Assembly (NCBI GenBank): GCA_027622495.1 | Contig: JAQBYL010000001.1 | Span: forward strand, 1 to 55,109 | Reading direction: 5' to 3' | DNA from: Pseudomonadota bacterium | GTDB lineage: Bacteria > Pseudomonadota > Gammaproteobacteria > Pseudomonadales > Azotimanducaceae | Length of the DNA: 55,109 nt | The notes under the pieces: model-generated | Seen by the model: the letters and a program-made list of their open reading frames with translations, nothing else | Databases searched by the model: none | Told to the model about the DNA's origin: nothing | Made by a program: the position numbers and the translations under genes | Part shown: positions 44,101 to 52,197 of the stretch, one piece after another | How the letters are laid out: every line of letters begins with the position of its first letter | How positions within the stretch are numbered: the first letter of the stretch is position 1

Positions 44101-44361
44101 GCGTTGCGGACAGCAACGATTTCGGCTGCAACCTACTTAGGGATGGACAAGGACATCGGCTCTCTCGAGCCAGGTAAGGTTGCTGATCTGGTTGTGATCG
44201 ATGGTGATTTAACGGCAGATATCACCGTGTCTGACCGGGTTACTCACATCATGCTGAATGGTCGTCTGTTTGACGCAACTACACTCGACGAATCGTTAAC
44301 AGGTGATCGAACGCAAACGCCTTTCTATTGGACCGGCAGGCCGGAAAGTGCTATTCGCTGA
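41122..44361 (+). CDS. TolB-type propeller fused to a metal amidohydrolase
   Basis: A 1079-residue exported protein. After a signal peptide come repeated PD40/TolB blades (each with S-P-D-G-K/R or A-P-D-G-S: residues 109-116, 152-157, 260-265, 460-500) to about residue 640. The amidohydrolase domain then begins with N-A-R-I-V-T-M and ends with L-E-P-G-K-V-A-D-L-V-V-I-D-G. It carries the metal site D-V-H-A-H-G and later G-I-E-H-T-L and S-G-G-H-G-Q-R-E. Family members are annotated as peptidase or amidohydrolase; the propeller may gate or bind peptides. It probably cleaves a cyclic or linear amide in the periplasm. ATG 41122 or 41140 begins the signal peptide. Confidence 0.87.
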   Translation: MLHRRTMWTTQVRLARVSAGFAGLLMACMLTAQEPARWNVSEPDFFVAPQSIAIDTTQGTWMSLDVHPQGTAIVFDLLGDLYLLPMEGGEARNISPGFQWDMQPRFSPDGKMIAFTSDRDGGDNIWVMNADGSEPRQISTETFQLVNNASWSPDGRYLAARKHFTTQRSLGAGEIWLYHLHGGKGVRLVERPSPKFQKELGEPVFAPDGSAVYYSQNVTSGDAFVYAQDTNKEVFRIRKYVMARGERLDVAGGPGGAVTPTPSPDGRYLAFVRRVRADSRLFVKDLRTGDERMLVDQLDPDMQESWAIHGVYPNMAFTPDSKSIVFWRAGGLHRVDVDTGKVTAIPFHVRDSRTIYPAVRFETNVEPDTFRTRMPRWAQPVSSKQDRIIFESLGRLYVKSGDAAPVRLTRDDAQVMELFPEVSRDGKWVYYVAWNDQQLGRIMRVASDGGRPRAVDLPAGHYRELAISPDGRTLVFRRSSGGALLSDASSMDPSVYQVAVSGGTPQLVSHDGQLPQFGARNDRVYMLQDHGTAEEGGRPPVKLVSMNLDGGHVRDVASVRFAPSIRISPDGRYVGFVENFHAYVAPLPDTGKLIDLGAKSDGLPVKRLSETGAAFLTWSDLNTLNWSVGPTLKSAGMDAVYAEGFTPVSEGVDLGLEVAADRPRGTIALTNARIVTMADDQIIEHGTIVITDNRITAIGDSLQVPDGARVIDVAGKTVIPGLIDVHAHGTYAQELIVPQRNWSAQGHLALGVTTVHDPSSQAAAVLAAAEYARAGLVTTPRTYSTAEIIYGAKSQSWAEVESLDDALAHVRRLKAQGAISIKNYNHPRRSQRQQVTEAARREKMLVVTEGAALYHQDMNMVADGNTGIEHTLPQLAIYDDVVQFWRQTDVGYTPTLGVGYGGLEGEKYWYQHTDVWKHPLLSLYVPPQILQARSVRREMAPDEDYVHRENAAIGKRLADAGVLVNSGGHGQREGLALHWEMWMFVQGGMSPLQALRTATISAATYLGMDKDIGSLEPGKVADLVVIDGDLTADITVSDRVTHIMLNGRLFDATTLDESLTGDRTQTPFYWTGRPESAIR

Positions 44362-44508
44362 GACAGTATCCCGGCAGATGCAGCTGAACGGTTAGGTCAG
44401 GCAGCGAACACTCTCGACGAGCTTATGAGACCTTTGAAGCCGGCAACAACGCGCACCTGGACCAAAGAAGAACGTCTGCTTGCGCTGGGTGCCTGGGTCA
44501 ATACTTAA
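44362..44508 (+). other. In-frame, protein-like sequence after the amidohydrolase stop
   Basis: Directly after the TGA (44359-44361) the same frame stays open for 48 codons and reads like protein (A-D-A-A-E-R-L-G-Q-A-A-N-T-L-D-E-L-M-R-P-L-K-P, then W-T-K-E-E-R-L-L-A-L-G-A-W-V), ending at TAA 44506-44508. It could be a vestige of a deleted neighbour's C-terminus, or readthrough-accessible tail; no start codon with a ribosome site precedes it. I do not recognise it. Confidence 0.35.
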
Positions 44509-44544
44509 CGGTTTTGGGCGGGCCTGAGTGGATTGTGCTTCAGC

Positions 44545-45690
44545 CTACCTGAGCCGATAAGCGTTCAGATCGCCCAGGTACTCCATGTGACTGGTGAATC
44601 GTTCCGGTCGATCACCGGTGAACAATTTCTGAAACAGCCGCTTCACCCGTGAATTGCGATCGATTACATCGCCGTGAAAATAGCTGTGCTGGTCACCGAT
44701 GCCGGTTGCGCGCGAAACGTCGATGTAGGTGGCGTTCGGCGCATTGAGGGCCTTCAGATAGTGGCCCAGACGGGGGCGTTGCTCATCACCCGGTTTGCGC
44801 CGTGCCCATTGGAGTGCATGGTCGTTTTCGTTGATGGTGATGTAGACGCCACCGCGTGCTTCGATCCGGCTTACCCACGCGGCGTGTTCGTGGTTGTTGG
44901 TGTCCGGGGCTATCAGACAGACATTGTCGAAAATCAGGCGTCGAATGCTTGAGCCACCCGGAAAGGTTGCATACTTCAGAACGTAGTTGCCCATGGAGTG
45001 GCACAGAAGGTTGATGGTGATCTTGCAGACGTCTACCTGTGCTGCAACAAAATCCGCCCGCGCGGCCACCAGATTTTCACCATGCGCCTCGATGCACTCG
45101 GCCCATAGATCTTCGTTCTGCGCTTCGAGCAGCATCAGGTGCAGGGCGCGCAGGTGTTGAAACACCCGATCAAGCGCGCCGGATGATGCCCGGGCGTCGC
45201 GTTTGTCGTCGATGTAGTTGGCCGTTCCAGACAATGCACCACCGCCTTTTGCCGGCCAGCTGAACGGAACAACGATCACATCCTTGTACTGAGTTTCGAG
45301 CGCGTTTGCGGTATGAATGATGTCTGCAACATCATTGTTGTACCCATGCACATAGAACAGCAGATGCTTTTTTTCCTTACGCGCCTGGCGGAACAGAAGA
45401 CAGGCGACTTCCAGGCTGCGGTAGTGAACCTCGCCCTCATCGATGTCCAGGCGGTAGAGTTTTTTGAGTTGCGCGACCCTCACCGGGTCGACCACATCGG
45501 GTTGAACATCCACGGTAGGATTTTTCATCTTGCCGCCGATTTTGACGACGCGAAGGTTGTTCACCCCTTCTTTGCTGGGTGTGCTTTCAAAAATCGCGAG
45601 TCCGGTTTTGCTCTCGTCCAGGTCCCGGTTGGTGATCAGGTACACTTGGCCTCCTTGAGCCGGTCTTGCGGCTTCAAGTAAACCTAACAT
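44545..45690 (-). CDS. DUF900-type alpha/beta hydrolase
   Basis: A 381-residue protein with no signal peptide. The alpha/beta-hydrolase core is visible: F-Y-V-H-G-Y-N-N (oxyanion strand), nucleophile elbow C-H-S-M-G-N (Ser within L-L-C-H-S-M-G), a candidate acid in A-P-D-T-N-N-H-E-H, and the C-terminal H-S-Y-F-H as candidate catalytic His. These match the DUF900/COG4782 group. The substrate is unknown, probably an ester or lactone. The start ATG 45690 gives M-L-G-L-L-E. It is divergent from another alpha/beta hydrolase at 45788, across 97 bp. Confidence 0.8.
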   Translation of the reverse strand: MLGLLEAARPAQGGQVYLITNRDLDESKTGLAIFESTPSKEGVNNLRVVKIGGKMKNPTVDVQPDVVDPVRVAQLKKLYRLDIDEGEVHYRSLEVACLLFRQARKEKKHLLFYVHGYNNDVADIIHTANALETQYKDVIVVPFSWPAKGGGALSGTANYIDDKRDARASSGALDRVFQHLRALHLMLLEAQNEDLWAECIEAHGENLVAARADFVAAQVDVCKITINLLCHSMGNYVLKYATFPGGSSIRRLIFDNVCLIAPDTNNHEHAAWVSRIEARGGVYITINENDHALQWARRKPGDEQRPRLGHYLKALNAPNATYIDVSRATGIGDQHSYFHGDVIDRNSRVKRLFQKLFTGDRPERFTSHMEYLGDLNAYRLR

Positions 45691-45787
45691 CGCGCGCGTC
45701 TGGTTCGCAATTCAGACGATGAAGCGCTAATTTCACAAGCAGACAACACGATCACAACGCAGACATACAAACAGGGAGCGTCTTCGC

Positions 45788-46690
45788 ATGCGCGATCATG
45801 AATGGCACGAGTACTACCAGGCCTTTCCGGAGTACTTTTCCGCAGCCACGGTGCGCGACGGCTGTCAGCCACAGAAACGCGAACATGCCGATCCGCGGGG
45901 TTCGATCGTTCTGGTTCATGGTCTGAGTGACTCCCCCTATTTCATGCAGACCATTGCCAGCCACTTCCATGAGCGGCATCACTACAACGTCTATCTTCCC
46001 CTTCTGCAGTGCCACGGTCTGAAAGAACCTGCGGGTATGGATGAAGTCACCGTAGAAGAATGGAAACGCAATGTAGCGTTCGCGCTCGATCAGGCGCATC
46101 AAGCCACCCCGGAGCACGTCTCGGTGGGTGGGCTCTCAACCGGAGGTGCTCTGAGCTTCTACAACGCAATTACCAACGCCAAGGTCAACGGCAACCTGTT
46201 TCTTTTTTCGGCCGCCCTGGGCCTGCTGTTCATGAACAATGGTCTGCTCGGCAGAATGAGTACCAGCCTGCTGAAGGTCGGGTTTCTCCAGCGATTTCTC
46301 GACAACAGAAATGATGAACGACCGCTGTTGGGTGATGATCCCTACAAGTACGAATACGTGGATCACGACGGCGCGCTGCAGTTGGTCAGACTGATCGACG
46401 AACTCAACGCGCTGAAAAAGCCGTTCAGCCAGACGCGACCATTGCCGGTGCGGGTTTTTGCTGCGCATTCAGAAGTTGACGATACCGCCAACATCAAGAG
46501 CATCAAAGACCTGGAAAAACGTGCCCGGCCGGGTGAGATGGACGCCTACTACATTGAGCGTGCAGCCAATGTGACTCATGCGGGGTTGGTGCTCGATCAG
46601 GACGTGATTGGTTTCAGTGGTGACGTCAAGGCGACACACAATGTCCGGTTTGACGAGATGATCCGGCGTATAGATTTGTTTATCGGTTGA
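45788..46690 (+). CDS. Alpha/beta hydrolase, lysophospholipase/monoglyceride-lipase-like
   Basis: A 300-residue hydrolase. Motifs: V-L-V-H-G-L-S-D-S-P (oxyanion), nucleophile G-G-L-S-T-G-G, acid D in H-S-E-V-D-D-T-A and catalytic His in N-V-T-H-A-G-L-V. The G-x-S-x-G is G-L-S-T-G. A cap of about 60 residues (M-N-N-G-L-L-G-R-M-S-T-S ... K-Y-E-Y-V) sits before the acid. No signal peptide. It likely hydrolyses an acyl ester of glycerol or a CoA/aryl ester. It is followed 43 bp downstream by the lipoprotein quinohaemoprotein gene, perhaps as one transcript. Confidence 0.82.
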   Translation: MRDHEWHEYYQAFPEYFSAATVRDGCQPQKREHADPRGSIVLVHGLSDSPYFMQTIASHFHERHHYNVYLPLLQCHGLKEPAGMDEVTVEEWKRNVAFALDQAHQATPEHVSVGGLSTGGALSFYNAITNAKVNGNLFLFSAALGLLFMNNGLLGRMSTSLLKVGFLQRFLDNRNDERPLLGDDPYKYEYVDHDGALQLVRLIDELNALKKPFSQTRPLPVRVFAAHSEVDDTANIKSIKDLEKRARPGEMDAYYIERAANVTHAGLVLDQDVIGFSGDVKATHNVRFDEMIRRIDLFIG

Positions 46691-46733
46691 GTTATCGGTG
46701 TAGATTTGGTTGCGCGAGCTGGATGTGAGAGTG

Positions 46734-48749
46734 ATGAAAAACCCGTTCTTAATGCTTGCTGGCATTTTATTAGTCGGCTGCAGTCAACCAGTGCCACCGA
46801 CCAATACGGACTGGTCAACCTACCTCGGCGACAACGCCCGCCGGCACTACACCACACTCGACCAGATCACCCGAGAAAACGTAGCGACCCTCAAGCTCGC
46901 GTGGAAGTACGACTCAGGTGAGCTGCGCGGCAGCCGGTCGACCATGTATACCAGTCCGCTGGTGGTGGATGGGGTTCTGTACGGTCTTTCACCCAAACTG
47001 GTCGCGTTTGCGTTAGATGCGGCGAGTGGCACGGAGCTCTGGAGATATGACCCTGATCTGCCGCAGGCGCAGCGCGGCCTGATGTGGTGGCGCAGGGGTG
47101 AAGACCGGCGTCTGCTGTACACGGCCGGTAGCCAGCTCCTGGCATTGAACGCAGACGATGGCACGCCTGTCGAGACGTTTGGCGAACAAGGGCGCGTGGA
47201 TCTCACCCCGAAGGTGCCTGGTGCTTACATCGGCGTGACCGTGCCCGGGGTGGTTTTCGAAGATCTGATCATCGTCGGCTTTGCCACCAATGAAGACGCC
47301 AGCGCGTATCCCGGGTCTGTGCGTGCCTTTGATGCCGTTGACGGATCGCTGGTCTGGCAGTTCGACACCATCCCAGCGCCTGGCGCGCCGGGTTCTCAAA
47401 CCTGGGCTGAAGGGTCTCTGGAAAAAGCCGGTGGTGCGAATGTGTGGTCTGGCATGGCGCTGGACGAAGCGCGCGGCATTCTGTTTGCACCCACTGGTTC
47501 TGCTACACCGGATTTCTACGGGGCCGACCGTCTTGGTGACAATCTGTTCGCAAATTGTCTGCTCGCCATCAACGCTCGAACCGGTGAGCTGATCTGGCAC
47601 TATCAGATCGTGCGGCATGATCTGTGGGATCGCGATAACCCTTCACCTCCAACGCTCGTACAACTGGAACGTGATGGTCGATTGATCGATGCAGTGGCGC
47701 TTACTACCAAGTCAGGTCATCTGTATGTGTTCGACCGTGTGACCGGTGAGTCGATCTACCCGATCACGGAGGTGACCACACTGCCGAGCACAATGCCTGG
47801 GGAAGTTGCGGCACTTTCTCAACCCGTGTCTGCTGTCGCGTTCAGCCGCCAGCAGTTTGAGATCACCGACCGCAGTGAAGAGGCAGCGGAGCATGTAAGC
47901 AAGCAGATTGAAGGCTTTGATCTGCGGCCCTGGGCACCGCCGCAGGTCGGTGGGTTGATCATTCATCCGTGGTACGACGGTGGAGCGGAGTGGGGTGGCT
48001 CGGCGTTCGATCCCAGTACCCGTCGCCTGATCCTGAACGCCCAGGATGTATCGGGTGTTCTGGAAATGTTTACCGTCCCGGTTGGTTCGAGCCCCCAAGG
48101 CAGCTATATGCGGCATTGCGGAAGCTGTCACGGCCAGGATATGACCGGCACAGACACCGGTCCGGAACTAACGGGTGTGGCAGACCGCATTGGTTATGAG
48201 AAGGTTATTGAGGTGGTCAACAACGGCAGCGGTCGCATGCCGGGTTTTGCACAGCTTGATGAAGTCGAACGCCGCGGCGCACTGCGATACATCCTGAGCC
48301 CTGTTCCGCCTGAAGGTCCGCCAACGACAAAAGTCACCTACGCTCACGGCGGTTACTCCTACCTGCGTGACCATGATGGGCTGCCAGGGAACACTCCGCC
48401 GTGGGGGACGCTCAATTCAATTGATTTAGCCACTGGCGAGAGTCGATGGCAGGTGCCCTTCGGAAATTATCCGGCACATCCTGATCTCGGTCTGGGTGCT
48501 ATCAGTTACGGCGGACCGGTGGTCACGGCATCGGGTCTGATCTTTATCGCAGCCACACCGGATCGAAAGATCCGCGCCTACAACAGCGATAACGCTGAAA
48601 TTCTGTGGGAGGCTGAATTGAGCGCTGCTGGTTTTTCAACACCGGCGATCTACAGCGTTGCGGGTAAGCAATATGTGGTGATTGCGGCAGGTGGCGGACG
48701 TACCGGCCCGCCATCAGGTGCGGAGTACTTCGCCTTCAGTCTGCCGTGA
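46734..48749 (+). CDS. Lipoprotein PQQ quinohaemoprotein with the haem inside the propeller
   Basis: A 671-residue exported lipoprotein (lipobox L-V-G-C, Cys16). The propeller is of the glucose/quinate-dehydrogenase-like class: W-S-T-Y-L-G-D-N-A-R-R-H-Y-T-T-L-D-Q-I at the start, the active-site D-L-W-D-R-D (residues about 303-308) and the calcium-site region G-S-A-T-P-D-F-Y-G. A cytochrome c domain with C462-G-S-C-H466 and a Met in S-G-R-M-P-G-F sits between the seventh and last blades, not at a terminus. It should oxidise a polyol or sugar at the outer face of the inner membrane and pass electrons through its own haem. I use the ATG 46734, which gives the lipobox directly. Confidence 0.88.
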   Translation: MKNPFLMLAGILLVGCSQPVPPTNTDWSTYLGDNARRHYTTLDQITRENVATLKLAWKYDSGELRGSRSTMYTSPLVVDGVLYGLSPKLVAFALDAASGTELWRYDPDLPQAQRGLMWWRRGEDRRLLYTAGSQLLALNADDGTPVETFGEQGRVDLTPKVPGAYIGVTVPGVVFEDLIIVGFATNEDASAYPGSVRAFDAVDGSLVWQFDTIPAPGAPGSQTWAEGSLEKAGGANVWSGMALDEARGILFAPTGSATPDFYGADRLGDNLFANCLLAINARTGELIWHYQIVRHDLWDRDNPSPPTLVQLERDGRLIDAVALTTKSGHLYVFDRVTGESIYPITEVTTLPSTMPGEVAALSQPVSAVAFSRQQFEITDRSEEAAEHVSKQIEGFDLRPWAPPQVGGLIIHPWYDGGAEWGGSAFDPSTRRLILNAQDVSGVLEMFTVPVGSSPQGSYMRHCGSCHGQDMTGTDTGPELTGVADRIGYEKVIEVVNNGSGRMPGFAQLDEVERRGALRYILSPVPPEGPPTTKVTYAHGGYSYLRDHDGLPGNTPPWGTLNSIDLATGESRWQVPFGNYPAHPDLGLGAISYGGPVVTASGLIFIAATPDRKIRAYNSDNAEILWEAELSAAGFSTPAIYSVAGKQYVVIAAGGGRTGPPSGAEYFAFSLP

Positions 48750-48769
48750 CCGAAAGGTTAAGCCTTCTC

Positions 48770-49900
48770 TCAGCCAAACTGATTGAGGGATTGCAGTTGT
48801 TCCGCCAGGTTTTTGTGCAGATGCACGATGGCCTTTTCAAATCGACCATAAGTGAAGTGCGTGTTAGCACCACTGGCGAGACCCGCCTGGATCGCCCGGA
48901 TCACGGCGTTATCTTCCAGCAGCCCGGTATCAGCAACGAAACTCGCGTCTTTTTTCGCCCGTTGAAGTGCTTCGGCATCATCGTCTCTGGCCGGCCCCAT
49001 CTTATAGTTCACAAATCGCGTCATGGTTGGTGAGATCGGTTCTGATATGGTGATGGACGTGTGGTTAGAAAGTACGGCGACTGAAGCAAACGGAAAGATG
49101 TTGTACACGTAGGTCACCATCCGATCGATCTTGCGCTCGGCTTCGGGCACCTCACGCAGCTTTTCGATCCGCCTGAACGGAAAGGTAATACGTGAATTGA
49201 TACCGTTGGTTTCGACCACGTTCAGATTGTCATAACCGTACGGATAAAACGTTTCGGGATGGGTGGGCTTGATGTGGTAGCCCTCCATGGTCGCTTCGAT
49301 GTTGAGCTTCCAGTTGATATCGCTGGTGTTTTCGCGACTATCGAAGATCTGGTAGTCGGCGGGCATCATCACAGGTGTGTCGAGCAGAGGCGCGCGTGTC
49401 AGTGGTTCTTCCTGGGTCACGAATACCAGACCGTTCTTGACCTCCGCAGTGACGGGCACCAGACCGTGTGTATCCTTGTCAAAATCAGGAAAACCATAGT
49501 CGTGCGGTATGTGCTCCAAACGTCCATCCAGGCGATAAGCCCACCCGTGGTAGCCACACTTCAGAACTTTCGCGCAACCTGAACCCTGAACGACCTGCAT
49601 GCCGCGGTGACGGCAGGCGTTTCGGAAAGCTCGAATGGTCCCATCCATTGTGCGCACCACTACGATAGGCACACCGGCAGCGACACGGGCGACATATGAC
49701 CCATTTTCGGGAAGTGCGGCAGTTGGACAGAACGGCACGGGCAGATGGCGCATGAGCTTGAGTTCTGCATTGAAACGGGCCATGGAGCTGTAGTTTTCTA
49801 CCGGTTCCTGCCAGTCCCGGTCACCCAGATCAGTGGTCTGATTGTCGATGTGGGAAAGGACCCGCGAGATGACTTCGGTATCTGATAGCAGCATGTCCAA
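48770..49900 (-). CDS. Rieske-type aromatic ring-hydroxylating oxygenase, alpha subunit
   Basis: A 376-residue non-haem iron oxygenase. The [2Fe-2S] site is C96-R-H98 and C115-G-Y-H118, with a G-W after it. The mononuclear iron ligands are H209 and H214 in E-G-Y-H-I-K-P-T-H, with a likely third Asp in L-L-E-D-N-A. The domain order (Rieske first, catalytic second) is standard, and the length suits an oxygenase alpha subunit that works without a beta subunit, such as the betaine/carnitine-like or phenylpropionate types. No reductase or ferredoxin gene is next to it. The substrate is unknown. The start is ATG 49900. Confidence 0.88.
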   Translation of the reverse strand: MDMLLSDTEVISRVLSHIDNQTTDLGDRDWQEPVENYSSMARFNAELKLMRHLPVPFCPTAALPENGSYVARVAAGVPIVVVRTMDGTIRAFRNACRHRGMQVVQGSGCAKVLKCGYHGWAYRLDGRLEHIPHDYGFPDFDKDTHGLVPVTAEVKNGLVFVTQEEPLTRAPLLDTPVMMPADYQIFDSRENTSDINWKLNIEATMEGYHIKPTHPETFYPYGYDNLNVVETNGINSRITFPFRRIEKLREVPEAERKIDRMVTYVYNIFPFASVAVLSNHTSITISEPISPTMTRFVNYKMGPARDDDAEALQRAKKDASFVADTGLLEDNAVIRAIQAGLASGANTHFTYGRFEKAIVHLHKNLAEQLQSLNQFG

Positions 49901-50127
49901 CCTCTCACGCCAAGTTCGATCTTAAGATAAGTACAGTAGCACCCGACCGCTGTGGCGTCAGCCTGTCTTAATCGGTATTGGCCGCCTTATCTGTCGTGAC
50001 CAGCCGACCTGACCGTAAATCAGCATGCCATTGGTTGATGATGTATTCTCAGTGCGGGCGGCTACTCCAGACAAATAATCTGGTGCGTAGCATTGGCTGA
50101 ACAGGACAAAAAAGGAAAATAATTCGA

Positions 50128-51007
50128 ATGGCACTCTTTGGTAAAAAGAAGGTGAAGACTTATCTGGAGCGCAACCCGGGCGCAACGGTCTACTACAATT
50201 CGTTGCTTTAAAGCCTCCGTTAAGGGTCTCTTTGAGCGTGCTAAGCACATGCTTAAGACGGCACCGCCTACCACCAATATCAGCTCCAAACTTTTTATGC
50301 TGCCGGGTTTTTTAAACACCACCAGCGTTGACACAATGTGGACTCGCGATGCAGGCAAGGGCTGGACCTACACTCAGAAACGCGACAACGTAGAAGCGCC
50401 TTTGTTTGGCTATAAAACGGACTGGAGTGTGCCCGTCAAGGAAGCAGCTCTGAACAGGCCCGTATACGCCGGGCTCAACTATGTCCGCCACCCCTATGGT
50501 TCGGCAGCAGCTTATGGCTCGGTGGTGTTGACTTTCGTGCCGGCGGTTACACAACGCGTCACCATTATTCATGCTGATACCTTCAGTTCGAGCTTTGGTC
50601 TCACCGACGGTACACCCACGGACGATCAGATCTTTGGCGTCAAGAAGAAGATTGCGACCATTGCCCAGGTTGAGACGATCATGGCGAACATGTCGAAAAA
50701 CCAACTGAAAGCTCTGATGGAATACACACTCACGCGTTACAACTACACCGAGCATCCACCGAACTATGTGGAGATTCATGTTCAAGGTGGCCTGGAATGG
50801 CAGCGTGATCTTCTCGAGATATCGGTGGCCACCTCTGGCGCGACCTCACTCGCCAGTGAATCAAAAGGTGTTACCGGTGGAGAGGCAGCGGTAAAAGCCA
50901 AGATCAAGGAGTTTGCGGAAAAGTTCGACGTGACCGCTAAGGTGTACGATGTTGAACGCGTGACCGAGGTACTCAATACGGGTGGGCGCTCGGCCAGAGT
51001 GGCTTGA
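50128..51007 (+). pseudogene. Frameshifted gene of unknown function (possibly DUF3626-like)
   Basis: ATG 50128, behind an AAGGA site, opens M-A-L-F-G-K-K-K-V-K-T-Y-L-E-R-N-P-G-A-T-V and runs to T at 50207-50209. One T too many there turns L-L-K-A-S-V-K-G into a stop. The next frame then reads on without a break to 51007: K-A-S-V-K-G-L-F-E-R-A-K-H-M-L-K and a 250-residue domain. Repaired, it would be about 292 residues. The block R-P-V-Y-A-G-L-N-Y and Y-G-S-V-V-L-T-F-V-P with H-V-Q-G-G-L-E-W resembles DUF3626-type proteins only weakly. No signal peptide or membrane segment is visible. The function is not assignable. Confidence 0.6.
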
Positions 51008-51067
51008 TGGAATAGCGTGAAGCTGTGGCGTAAATTCGCCAGACGCATATGAGGCGATGGAGAGAGA

Positions 51068-51559
51068 GTGTCTGCTGACAAACTGGACCTGTGGATAGCC
51101 AAACAGGAGATTGCCGAATTGCGCCGTCGCTATGCGATCGCGACGGATCTCATCGCTACCCGTGAACCTGCCTCCATCGAGGCAGGCCGGACTATTTACC
51201 ACCAGATCTTCACCCCGAACGCTCAGCTTGCCGCCCAGGGTGTTGAAACTCAAACCGGGCCAGAAGCCTGGCTCGAGCTCGTGCTCAGATCACTGAAACC
51301 TTATGCATTTACTCAGCACCTGATCGGTACTCAGGTGGTTGATGTGCACTCTCTGCCCGGCCAGAATGTGGCAGGCCTGGCTTTGATGACCAGCTATTTA
51401 AACGCATGGCACGAATCTGCCGATCACGAACTTTGGACATTTCTCGGCACCTACGAGGATGTGGTTACTCACACTGCTGACGCTGGTTGGCAGATAGATC
51501 AGATGCAGCTCGTCAAGCTCAGCGATGAGGTGCGCAACGTATCACCCAGGACAGGTTAA
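51068..51559 (+). CDS. SnoaL/NTF2-like fold protein
   Basis: A 163-residue protein with the SnoaL-type pattern: an N-terminal helix E-I-A-E-L-R-R-R-Y-A-I-A-T-D, a strand with I-F-T-P-N-A-Q-L, a loop with the G-P-E-A-W-L-E-L helix and a long C-terminal strand that has the twisted sheet look (L-M-T-S-Y-L-N-A-W). Members are often small dehydratases, isomerases or polyketide cyclases in aromatic or steroid pathways; which of these applies is unknown. The start is GTG 51068. Its TAA is 2 bases before the nitroreductase ATG, so the two are translationally coupled. Confidence 0.75.
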   Translation: MSADKLDLWIAKQEIAELRRRYAIATDLIATREPASIEAGRTIYHQIFTPNAQLAAQGVETQTGPEAWLELVLRSLKPYAFTQHLIGTQVVDVHSLPGQNVAGLALMTSYLNAWHESADHELWTFLGTYEDVVTHTADAGWQIDQMQLVKLSDEVRNVSPRTG

Positions 51560-51561
51560 CG

Positions 51562-52167
51562 ATGACTCTCGACGATGTGATGTACAACTGTCGGGCAATG
51601 CGCCGGATCAAGACAGACGAAGTGCCGGAAGAGCTGCTGCTTGAGTTGATTGACGCAGCGAACCAGGCGCCATCTGGATCGAACTCACAAAAAGCCCGGT
51701 GGGTTGTGGTGAGAGACCCTGCGATCAAGAAACAGCTTGCCGATCAGAATCGCCTGCACGCCGCTCCCTACATCGCCGCCGATGTGCAGAATCCGCGTAC
51801 GCCTAAGTTAAAACGGATGCTCGATGCAGTTGTCTGGCAGATGGATCACATGCATGAGATCCCAACCCTCATTGTGGCGTGTTTTGATTACCCGGAAAAA
51901 GTTGAGGGTCTGGGGGTGTACAGAAGCGCGGGCTCAGTATGGCCGGGAATTCAGAACCTGTTGCTGAAAGCGCGCTCGCTGGGCCTGGGTGCAGCTCCCA
52001 CTACGCTTGCGCTGCGGGATCAGGATGCGGTGCGCGCAATCCTGAAGTTACCTGAAACCTTCGCAGCGTTGTGCGTGATCCCGGTGGGTTATCCGATAGG
52101 CAACTTCGGTCCAGTCACCCGCAAACCCATTGCAGAGGTCATGCGGTTCGACGAATGGAATAGCTGA
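51562..52167 (+). CDS. Nitroreductase-family FMN protein
   Basis: A 201-residue single-domain nitroreductase: the N-terminal C-R-A-M-R-R-I-K flavin-phosphate stretch, N-Q-A-P-S-G-S-N-S-Q in the FMN loop, and G-S-V-W-P-G-I-Q-N-L-L-L-K-A-R-S-L-G-L-G as the helix following the isoalloxazine ring. It is expected to be an NAD(P)H-dependent FMN homodimer. Substrates range from nitroaromatics and quinones to enals; the sequence does not choose. The preceding SnoaL-like gene is almost directly abutting, so the pair probably works on the same compound. Confidence 0.85.
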   Translation: MTLDDVMYNCRAMRRIKTDEVPEELLLELIDAANQAPSGSNSQKARWVVVRDPAIKKQLADQNRLHAAPYIAADVQNPRTPKLKRMLDAVVWQMDHMHEIPTLIVACFDYPEKVEGLGVYRSAGSVWPGIQNLLLKARSLGLGAAPTTLALRDQDAVRAILKLPETFAALCVIPVGYPIGNFGPVTRKPIAEVMRFDEWNS

Positions 52168-52197
52168 CTGTCGGGCTCCCTGCATCGCCCGCGATTT

